Of a DNA stretch of 5,793 nucleotides, positions 1-5,628 are shown one piece after another (position 1 is the stretch's first letter; each line of letters opens with the position of its first letter). The translations under genes were made by a program, and so were the position numbers. The notes under the pieces were generated by a model. That model saw only the letters and a program-made list of their open reading frames with translations. It ran no database searches and was not told where the DNA came from. This DNA comes from Halovenus sp. (GTDB taxonomy: Archaea; Halobacteriota; Halobacteria; Halobacteriales; Haloarculaceae): positions 1-5,793 of the forward strand of contig PUNZ01000214.1 of assembly GCA_003551945.1 (NCBI GenBank). The letters run 5' to 3'.

Positions 1-612
1 ACACGACTGGAGAACCGTGGCGAGTTCGTCATCATCATCGAAAACGATGAGGAGGAACTCGAACGAGCACGCGAAGCAGGCTTTACCGTCCACGCTGGCG
101 ACGGCACTGAACCCGACGTGTTACGGGAAGCAGGAATTGCCGATGCCAAGCGCGTGATTGCTGTGACGGAAAACGACAACGACAACCTGCTAGTCTGTCA
201 ACTCGCCACATCAAAGTTCGACGTTGAGTCGGTGCTCTCGCGGGTTAACAAGCCGGAAAACGTCGATGCGTTCAACACGCTAAATGTGACCGCAATTGAT
301 GCACCAACGGCAACCGCAGTGGCCATCGACGACGAAATCGAACGGCCCGCACTGACACACTGGATGAACGAAATCGGCGAAGGACACGACGTTCAGGAGG
401 TCCGCGTGACCGCTGAGGACCTCGTTGGGAAGACGATTCGTGAACTCAACGCTGATATCCCGGATGGCTGTATCGTCGCAGTAATTGGAAGAGACGGCGA
501 CACGCACGTCCCAGATGCCAATGAGGTAATACAGTACGGCGACCAGATTACGTTTATCGGCGATAAAAGCGCGGTAAAACAGGCGATGAAGCGGTTCCAC
601 CCCCACGATTAA
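1..612 (+). CDS. TrkA/RCK-family potassium transport regulatory protein (5' end missing)
   Basis: The reading frame is open from base 1 to a TAA stop at 610-612, giving 203 residues with no start visible. Numbering from the window edge, residues 8-78 match the second half of a TrkA-N (RCK N) Rossmann fold: a hydrophobic strand ending in an acidic residue (FVIIIE, Glu14, where the family has the acid that contacts the NAD ribose), then AGDGTEPDVLREAGI, then VIAVTENDNDN. The GxGxxG loop would lie just upstream of the window. Residues about 129-199 (VQEVRVTAEDLVGKTIREL to FIGDKSAVKQAMKRF) match a TrkA-C domain. Such proteins bind NAD(H) or other nucleotides on the cytoplasmic side of Trk/Ktr K+ transporters or K+ channels and gate them. 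About 20 residues are missing if it is a stand-alone single-RCK protein. A membrane channel domain upstream cannot be excluded, so no symbol is given. Family call is sure; exact role is not. Confidence 0.9.
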   Translation, partial: TRLENRGEFVIIIENDEEELERAREAGFTVHAGDGTEPDVLREAGIADAKRVIAVTENDNDNLLVCQLATSKFDVESVLSRVNKPENVDAFNTLNVTAIDAPTATAVAIDDEIERPALTHWMNEIGEGHDVQEVRVTAEDLVGKTIRELNADIPDGCIVAVIGRDGDTHVPDANEVIQYGDQITFIGDKSAVKQAMKRFHPHD

Positions 613-616
613 TCGT
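605..616. repeat. Perfect 12-base palindrome across the trkA-like stop codon
   Basis: ACGATTAATCGT is its own reverse complement and covers the TAA stop of the upstream gene. It ends 27 bases before the TATA-like element of the thiamine operon. It could be a dimeric-regulator site for that operon or a chance feature of the last codons. It is AT-rich in the centre and lacks a following T run, so it does not look like a terminator. Confidence 0.5.
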
Positions 617-642
617 CGAAGATATCGAATTCGGACCGTGCT

Positions 643-650
643 GTTTATCC
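643..650 (+). promoter_or_regulatory. Probable TATA box of the thiB operon
   Basis: GTTTATCC sits in a 62-base gap between the trkA-like stop and the thiB-like ATG. The core TTTAT (644-648) is centred 29 bases before the A of the ATG at 675. That is the spacing expected for an archaeal promoter whose transcript starts at or very near the start codon. No Shine-Dalgarno sequence precedes the ATG, which supports a leaderless mRNA. There is no room here for a TPP riboswitch. Confidence 0.6.
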
Positions 651-674
651 ATAACCACGAGATACCACTTAGTA

Positions 675-1781
675 ATGAGACGACGACAATATCTCACAGC
701 AGCAGGCGCAACGACAGTTGCTGCACTTGCTGGCTGTGCAGAACTCCAGACGCCCGACGACAACGGCGATGATACCGGAACGGACGACACTGGCGACGAT
801 GGAACCACGACCGATAACGGCGAAGAGACGCTCGTCGTGAGCACGTACAGCTCCTTCCTTGATGCGCCCTCCATCGGGCCGGGAGAACTCGTCCAGGAGC
901 GATTCGAGGAGGCAACCGGTGCGACTCTGGAGTGGGAAGCACCTGACGGACAGGTTGACCATTACATCCAGCGAGCACAGGACGGTGCAAGCATCGATTC
1001 CGACCTCTACCTTGGCGTGACGACAGAGGACCTTGTGCGGGTTGATGACGAACTCGATGAGCCACTCTTTGCGTCAGGACCGTCCGTTTCCGGACGGGAT
1101 GATATCATTGAGGGGCTTAATTTCGACCCTGAAGACCGCGCAATCCCGTTCAATACCGGCTATATTTGCCCAGTCTACGACAGCACCGAAACCGAGGCAC
1201 CCGAAACGTTTGAAGAGCTTCGAGAAGCAGACCACGCAGACAACCTGATTGCACAGGACCCCGGTTCGACAGTCGGGCTTGCGTTCATGCTCCATACGGT
1301 CTATCAGTACGGCGAAGACGAGTATCTCGACTTCTGGGCCGACCTGCAGGAAGGGGGAACGACCATCCTTGGTTCGTGGGAAGATTCCTACGACGCCTGG
1401 CTCGGCGGCGAGGCACCGATGGTCATTTCGTACTCCACGGACCAGGTATTCGCTGCACAGGATGGCGCAGACCTTGACCAGCACCAGATTCGCTTCCTCG
1501 ATGACCAGGCCTACGCCAACCCCGAGGGAATGGCGGTGTTCGAGCAGGCAGATAATCCGGGACTCGCCGAACAGTTCCTCGAGTTCATGCTCACACCCGA
1601 AATACAGGGCGAGGTTGCCGAGAACAACGTGGTGTTCCCAGCGACGGAAACCGCAGAACTCTCCGAAGACTATGCCGAACTGGCACACGAACCGCCGGAG
1701 CCTGTCACCTTCGACTACGATGACCTCGTGGGGAACATTGACGAATGGATTGACCAGTGGGACCGCGAGATTGCGGGCTAA
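675..1781 (+). CDS. thiB: Thiamine ABC transporter substrate-binding lipoprotein (ThiB-like)
   Basis: This 368-residue protein is the extracellular solute-binding component of the importer encoded with the next two genes. The N-terminus has twin arginines (RRRQYL, residues 2-7), a hydrophobic stretch and a lipobox LAGC with Cys21, so it is likely Tat-exported and lipid-anchored. Residues 22-51 are a low-complexity Asp/Thr/Gly linker typical of haloarchaeal lipoproteins. The folded domain (about 53-368) parallels E. coli ThiB as I remember it: STYSSF near 56-61, GPGELVQERFEEATG at 68-82, IPFNTGY at 157-163, AQDPGST at 193-199, a GSWEDSYDAWLGGE block at 233-246, ISYST at 251-255 and a C-terminal QWDRE at 361-365. 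ThiB binds thiamine and its phosphates. Iron- or sulfate-binding relatives share the fold, but the SWEDSY and SYST blocks favour ThiB. The ATG at 675 is supported by the TATA spacing and the signal sequence directly after it. First gene of the operon. Confidence 0.87.
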   Translation: MRRRQYLTAAGATTVAALAGCAELQTPDDNGDDTGTDDTGDDGTTTDNGEETLVVSTYSSFLDAPSIGPGELVQERFEEATGATLEWEAPDGQVDHYIQRAQDGASIDSDLYLGVTTEDLVRVDDELDEPLFASGPSVSGRDDIIEGLNFDPEDRAIPFNTGYICPVYDSTETEAPETFEELREADHADNLIAQDPGSTVGLAFMLHTVYQYGEDEYLDFWADLQEGGTTILGSWEDSYDAWLGGEAPMVISYSTDQVFAAQDGADLDQHQIRFLDDQAYANPEGMAVFEQADNPGLAEQFLEFMLTPEIQGEVAENNVVFPATETAELSEDYAELAHEPPEPVTFDYDDLVGNIDEWIDQWDREIAG

Positions 1782-1787
1782 CGCAGT

Positions 1788-3587
1788 GTGAGTTCGTCCG
1801 GACCGCGTCGAACCGTTCGTGACCGCGTCGAGCGCCGAGCGCTTGCTGTCCTTGCCGTCATCACCACGCTGTTGCTCGTTGGGATGTTCTATTACCCAGT
1901 GGGGGCCGTCTTCAGAGAGGCCTTCATTGTCGATGGTCGGGCAACGCTTGGGCTTTTTCTCGAATTTTTGCGTGACCCCTTCTATTTTGGCGACCTGGCT
2001 CGACTCCTGCGAGGCGACCCACTGCGTGAGGTGCTTCCCTCGCTGCTCTCGTTCGAGCGACCCTCCAGCATTGTGGGCTTTACCGCCTATCAGGCCTTCC
2101 TGTCGACGATACTCAGCGTTATCCTTGGCGTCCCACTCGCCTACCTGCTTGCCCGCTATGAGTTCCGTGGCCGTCGAACGCTGCGCTCGCTGACGATTGT
2201 TCCATTTGTCCTTCCGTCGATTCTGGTTGCGGTCGGCTTCCGTGCGACCTTCTCGACGAACGGCCCGGTGAATACGGCGCTTGGCTTTTTTGGGTTGGGG
2301 CCGGTCGAGCTTTTGTTTACCCTCGAAGCCATCGTGATTGCACACGCCTTCTACAACGCACCACTCGTCGCTCGGGTGACCCTCGCTGCGTGGGAGTCCG
2401 TCGACGCCAGCGCTATCGAGACAGCCCGAAGCCTCGGTGCAGGACCGTTCCGTGCGTTTCGGGACGTTGTTGCTCCACAGCTCTATCCGTCGGTATTGAT
2501 GGGCGCAACCCTGACCTTTGTCTTTACGTTTGGAACGTTTCCCATTGTGCTTGCGCTCGGGGATGCCTCGCTGATGACCGTCGAGGTGCGAGTGTTTCGG
2601 CTGGTCGAGCGCTTCGATTACGCTGAGGCTGCCGCTCTTGCGATTATCGAACTGGCGATCTCGCTCACTATCCTCTATGCCTATCTCCGGTACGAGGCAA
2701 AGCAGACGATGCAATCACGCGGTGCACGGCCGCTTCCCCGCCGTCCGCTCCGGCCGCCAGCACTCACGGCACGTGAACTCGTCCCCCGAATCGGACTCGG
2801 CATCTACAGCGTCGTTGCGTTTGTCCTCTTTGTCGTCCCGATGGTTAGCCTCGTGATTGCGAGCCTTACCACAGATGGCGGGAGCTGGACGCTTGATAAC
2901 TACCGGTTCCTGCTCGAACGACAGGTCGAGGGCGCAGCGTTTCAGGTCCAGCCGTGGCCGGCGATTCGAAACTCGTTGCTCTTTGGGGTGGCGACGCTGG
3001 CCGTTGCCCTGCCGATGGGGATTACGGTGTCGGTGCTGACGACCCGACACTATCGGGGGCGGAAAGTCGTTGACGTTATCGCGATGGCTCCGCTTGCCGT
3101 GTCGGGATTGATTGTCGGCCTTGGTCTGCTTCGTGGCCCGGTGTTTGGCATCGAATTCGGCGGCTATCGGCTGATTATTGGAGGTGCTATTGCTATCGTC
3201 GCGGCACACGCCGTGGCCGCCTACCCGTTCGTTGTTCGAACAGTCGCTCCTGGACTGCAGAATCTTGACCCACGGCTGGTCGAATCTGCACGGTCGCTCG
3301 GTGCGTCTCGAGCGCGTGCGCTTGTCGATATCGAGCTTCCATTGGTCTGGCCGGGCGTCGTCGCTGGTGCGGCGTTTGTCTTTGCCATCTCCATTGGGGA
3401 GTTCTCCGCAACCGTCTTGCTCGCCACCGGAACCGACCAGTTTACGATGCCAATCGCAATCGAACGGTTCATCGGCCGCCGACTCGGACCAGCAACCGCA
3501 ATGGGTGTTGTCCTGCTCGTCGTGACGAGTCTGAGCTTTATTGTCATCGACCGCCTTGGAGGTGAGCAACGCAATGGCGGACTCTGA
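1788..3587 (+). CDS. thiP: Thiamine ABC transporter permease, fused two-domain (ThiP-like)
   Basis: This 599-residue integral membrane protein carries two binding-protein-dependent transport domains in one chain, as in ThiP and FbpB, so a single copy can form the whole channel. Hydrophobic segments begin at about 18-41 and continue in two sets, roughly 98-300 and 335-587. Each half has an EAA loop that contacts the ATPase: ETARSLGAGPFRAFRDVVAP at 211-230 and ESARSLGASRARALVDIELP at 499-518. Resemblance to E. coli ThiP, from memory, includes YQAFLSTILSV (101-111), IAHAFYNAPL (184-193) and FDYAEAAALA (276-285). The loop after the first membrane segment is unusually long (about 42-97). The GTG at 1788 is the only usable start before the first membrane segment: the in-frame TAA of the preceding gene lies 6 bases upstream, and the next ATG is at codon 33, inside that segment. 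No Shine-Dalgarno is visible, so translation may depend on termination of the gene before. Confidence 0.87.
   Translation: MSSSGPRRTVRDRVERRALAVLAVITTLLLVGMFYYPVGAVFREAFIVDGRATLGLFLEFLRDPFYFGDLARLLRGDPLREVLPSLLSFERPSSIVGFTAYQAFLSTILSVILGVPLAYLLARYEFRGRRTLRSLTIVPFVLPSILVAVGFRATFSTNGPVNTALGFFGLGPVELLFTLEAIVIAHAFYNAPLVARVTLAAWESVDASAIETARSLGAGPFRAFRDVVAPQLYPSVLMGATLTFVFTFGTFPIVLALGDASLMTVEVRVFRLVERFDYAEAAALAIIELAISLTILYAYLRYEAKQTMQSRGARPLPRRPLRPPALTARELVPRIGLGIYSVVAFVLFVVPMVSLVIASLTTDGGSWTLDNYRFLLERQVEGAAFQVQPWPAIRNSLLFGVATLAVALPMGITVSVLTTRHYRGRKVVDVIAMAPLAVSGLIVGLGLLRGPVFGIEFGGYRLIIGGAIAIVAAHAVAAYPFVVRTVAPGLQNLDPRLVESARSLGASRARALVDIELPLVWPGVVAGAAFVFAISIGEFSATVLLATGTDQFTMPIAIERFIGRRLGPATAMGVVLLVVTSLSFIVIDRLGGEQRNGGL
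3558..3565 (+). promoter_or_regulatory. Strong Shine-Dalgarno that fixes the ATPase start
   Basis: GGAGGTGA lies inside the last codons of the permease gene, 8 bases before the ATG at 3574. It matches the anti-Shine-Dalgarno end of archaeal 16S rRNA over its full length. It argues for the ATG at 3574 rather than the in-frame TTG at 3541 or the GTG at 3562, which overlaps it. Confidence 0.85.
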
Positions 3588-4680
3588 ACAATTGGGGCGG
3601 ACTGATGACCACCCACCCACGATTGTGCTTGACGACGTCTCTCGGGACTACGGCGCAACGACGGCTGTCGATGGCGTGAGTTTCGCGGTTCGAGACGGCG
3701 AGTTTTTCACCCTCGTTGGCCCGTCGGGCTGTGGGAAAACCACGACGCTGCGGCTTGTTGGTGGATTCGAACAGCCAACTGCAGGAAGAGTGCAACTCTC
3801 CGGCGAAGAAATGGTCGGCGTTCCGCCGGAAGAGCGCGATATCGGTATCGTGTTTCAGAACTACGCGCTGTTCCCTCACATGAACGTGCGAGAGAACATC
3901 GCCTACGGCCTCAACTTTACTGACCCTCCCGATGGGCAGACAAAAGCTGAGCGAGTCGACGAGTTACTTTCGCTGGTTGACCTCGACGGGATGGGTGAGC
4001 GCGACCCTGACCAACTTTCCGGAGGGCAGCAACAACGCGTCGCGCTTGCGCGGGCGCTTGCCCCCGGTCCGAGCGTGTTGTTGCTTGATGAGCCGATGAG
4101 CGCACTTGATGCGGAACTCCGCGAGCGGTTGCGCGTCGAACTCAAGGATATCCAGCAGACGCTCGGCGTGACGACGCTATATGTCACTCACGACCAGGAG
4201 GAGGCGCTTGCAATTTCGGACCGGGTTGCGGTGATGCGCGATGGCAGGATTGAGCAGATTGGAACGCCCAGAGAGATTTATCACCAGCCAGCAACGCGAT
4301 TCGTTGCCGAGTTTATCGGCGATAATAACGTCTTTGCCGGCGAGATAGAGGAGATGGACTCCAAGACGCTCTCGGTCCAGCTTGCGGGCGACGCACCAAC
4401 AGTTGTTGATATTGAGCGCCCCGCAGAGGACCGCCTTTCAACGGAGTTGCAGACTGGTGAGGAGATTCTGTTCTGTGTCCGGCCGGAGTCGCTCGTCGTC
4501 GGTCACGAGAAGAATGCACTCAACGCAAGCGTCGAGAGTACCGAATTTCTGGGTGAGACGACACGAGTGCAGCTTGACTGGAACGGGAAACCACTGCTCG
4601 TCCACGGCGATGAGACCGTCGGCGAGCGGACGAGCGTTGGATTCGACCCGAAGAATGCACACATTATCGAGCGGGAATAG
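3574..4680 (+). CDS. ABC transporter ATP-binding protein with C-terminal TOBE-like domain (thiamine importer)
   Basis: From the ATG at 3574 this is a 368-residue cytoplasmic ATPase that drives the importer. All nucleotide-binding motifs are intact: A-loop Tyr26, Walker A GPSGCGKTT (49-57), Q-loop Gln95, signature LSGGQQQR (148-155), Walker B VLLLDEP (168-174), D-loop SALD (176-179) and H-loop His206 in YVTHDQEEAL. Residues 228-250 (QIGTPREIYHQPATRFVAEFIGD) lead into a C-terminal region, about 252-366, that resembles the TOBE domain of the PotA/FbpC/MalK group, with CVRPESL at 301-307. The gene overlaps the permease by 14 bases and has its own Shine-Dalgarno. Bacterial ThiQ is shorter, about 230 residues, and lacks this extension. 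The thiamine role is inferred from operon context, since ATPases of this type serve many substrates; the symbol thiQ is therefore withheld. Confidence 0.92.
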   Translation: MADSEQLGRTDDHPPTIVLDDVSRDYGATTAVDGVSFAVRDGEFFTLVGPSGCGKTTTLRLVGGFEQPTAGRVQLSGEEMVGVPPEERDIGIVFQNYALFPHMNVRENIAYGLNFTDPPDGQTKAERVDELLSLVDLDGMGERDPDQLSGGQQQRVALARALAPGPSVLLLDEPMSALDAELRERLRVELKDIQQTLGVTTLYVTHDQEEALAISDRVAVMRDGRIEQIGTPREIYHQPATRFVAEFIGDNNVFAGEIEEMDSKTLSVQLAGDAPTVVDIERPAEDRLSTELQTGEEILFCVRPESLVVGHEKNALNASVESTEFLGETTRVQLDWNGKPLLVHGDETVGERTSVGFDPKNAHIIERE

Positions 4681-4728
4681 CACAGTCAGACCGATGCACT
4701 GAACGGACGTGACAGTATTGCAAAACCG

Positions 4729-5496
4729 CTATTCAAGGATTCGGGCTTGGTCGCGAAGTCGATTATAGAGCGTATCGAGCCATGCCCGCGCCTGCTTGTT
4801 TTCGGATTCGATATGGACAGTCGGTAATCCTGTTGCCGGGTCGTGGCCCACGATACTGACGCTGTCGTCGTCGATAGCAAACGTGAACGGAAGCGGTTCG
4901 TCGGTAATCAGCAGCGTTAGTGACTCGTTGGTGAGTGCGTCTTCAAAGGTTTCGCCGCCGTAGCTTTGGTGTGCTTCGAGCGCGCTGGCCTCGAAAATGC
5001 GCTCTATCGACTCTTTATCCCCGAGTGACGGTGCGGCTTCATCAAGCGCCCGGCCAGCAGTCGCGCTAGTGATCGTCCCTCGGGAACGAGTCGTGGCTTC
5101 AAACCGCTCAACGACCCGCTCGACAACACGATATGGATTAGATGCATCAGAGACTGTCACCGTTGCATCGATGAACAGATGTGCCTGCTCGGCGAGCGAG
5201 GGGTGGTCCGCCAGGTCGAAGAGCCTCTGGAGGGAATCAAGTCCTCCGATGCCAGTCACATAGCGGTCGACCATCGCGCTCGTTGCTCTGCCACGGGTTG
5301 TCGTTTGGTAGCCGTCCCCCGTTTCTTCGAGCAACCCTCTGGCTTCGAGTGCGGTTGTGGTTCGATAGATTGTCGTTCTCGAAGCATCTGTCGCCTCAAC
5401 AAGTTCACCTCTCGATTTAGGCTCTCCCCGACACGCAGCAAGGACGGGTGCCTGACGAAGCAACGTCAGTGCGTCCTCGCGATCATCGCGATTCAT
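4729..5496 (-). CDS. Winged helix-turn-helix transcriptional regulator, probable FilR1-like C-terminal domain
   Basis: This 255-residue protein is encoded convergently to the ABC operon, with 48 bases between the two coding regions. Residues about 8-70 form a winged HTH: helices at LTLLRQAPVLAAC and SRGELVEAT, a recognition helix SRTTIYRTTTALEARGLL (39-56), and a wing LEETGDGYQTTTRGR (57-70). Residues about 105-250 (LFIDATVTVSDASNPYRVVERV, then a SLTLLITDEPLPFTFAIDDD block at 192-211 and HDPATGLPTVHIES) resemble the FilR1 domain found in many haloarchaeal and methanogen regulators, which is thought to sense a ligand or partner. It does not look like ThiR, the archaeal thiamine regulator, which carries a ThiN domain. 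The ATG at 5496 is supported by a TATA-like box 28 bases upstream and the absence of a Shine-Dalgarno. The target genes are unknown. Confidence 0.82.
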   Translation of the reverse strand: MNRDDREDALTLLRQAPVLAACRGEPKSRGELVEATDASRTTIYRTTTALEARGLLEETGDGYQTTTRGRATSAMVDRYVTGIGGLDSLQRLFDLADHPSLAEQAHLFIDATVTVSDASNPYRVVERVVERFEATTRSRGTITSATAGRALDEAAPSLGDKESIERIFEASALEAHQSYGGETFEDALTNESLTLLITDEPLPFTFAIDDDSVSIVGHDPATGLPTVHIESENKQARAWLDTLYNRLRDQARILE

Positions 5497-5520
5497 TACC
5501 GCGTCATAGGTAGGGGCTCG

Positions 5521-5527
5521 TATAATA
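5521..5527 (-). promoter_or_regulatory. Probable TATA box of the HTH regulator gene
   Basis: On the minus strand the sequence reads TATTATA, centred 28 bases before the A of the regulator's ATG at 5496. That spacing implies a leaderless or nearly leaderless transcript. The element also reads TATAATA on the plus strand, but no start codon lies at matching spacing in that direction. Confidence 0.6.
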
Positions 5528-5554
5528 GTTCACACATGACACTCCTGTCCAAAA

Positions 5555-5578
5555 ATGAACAGTTCGTTCATCGATGAA
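5555..5578. repeat. Overlapping palindromes in the divergent intergenic region (candidate operator)
   Basis: Two inverted repeats share a half-site. ATGAAC (5555-5560) pairs with GTTCAT (5566-5571) across 5 bases, and TTCATCGATGAA (5567-5578) is a perfect 12-base palindrome. The result is a row of ATGAA/TTCAT half-sites in alternating orientation. The cluster lies between the two TATA-like boxes, with its centre about 43 bases from the regulator's box and 34 from the box of the 5629 gene. This is a natural place for a dimeric regulator acting on one or both promoters. The function is inferred from position only. Confidence 0.5.
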
Positions 5579-5588
5579 ACGGCGTTCC

Positions 5589-5611
5589 AACGGTGGCTAT
5601 AAATCACCGTT
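5589..5611. repeat. Inverted repeat bracketing the TATA box of the 5629 gene
   Basis: AACGGTG (5589-5595) and CACCGTT (5605-5611) are exact reverse complements separated by 9 bases that contain TATAAA. A third arm, ACGGT (5617-5621), can pair with ACCGT inside the second arm. A protein bound to this repeat would block TATA-binding-protein access, so a repressor operator is the simplest reading. If transcription begins at the start codon, the repeat is not in the RNA, which makes an RNA hairpin role less likely. Confidence 0.5.
5598..5603 (+). promoter_or_regulatory. Probable TATA box of the gene starting at 5629
   Basis: TATAAA is centred about 28 bases before the A of the ATG at 5629, with purine-rich GGTGG just upstream that could serve as a BRE-like element. 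The spacing fits leaderless initiation and supports the chosen start. Confidence 0.65.
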
Positions 5612-5628
5612 ATCCTACGGTAGAGGTA

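Noticed and set aside
613..674. A TPP (THI-box) riboswitch before the thiamine operon.
   Set aside because: The gap is only 62 bases, contains the TATA-like box 29 bases before the ATG, and shows no riboswitch core; a leaderless transcript could not carry one.
751..828. Asp/Thr/Gly-rich repetitive stretch near the start of the binding protein, first considered as a repeat element.
   Set aside because: It is an in-frame low-complexity linker after the lipobox Cys, common in haloarchaeal lipoproteins, and not a DNA repeat.
3541..3573. A longer version of the ATPase starting at the TTG at 3541 or the GTG at 3562.
   Set aside because: The GGAGGTGA at 3558-3565 is ideally placed for the ATG at 3574, while the TTG has no ribosome site. 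The extra residues are not part of the ABC fold.
1074..3620. Very long open frames on the minus strand under the binding protein and permease genes (two stretches in one frame, broken by a single stop at 2715-2717).
   Set aside because: They mirror codon bias of the sense genes. The translations are rich in Arg, Gln and Lys, lack recognisable domains and the acidic character of haloarchaeal proteins, and the first stretch would start at a TTG.
4681..4728. A transcription terminator between the convergent ABC operon and regulator genes.
   Set aside because: The only hint is a four-T run on the minus strand (4722-4725) just past the regulator's stop. There is no stable hairpin and no T run on the plus strand, so no terminator is annotated.
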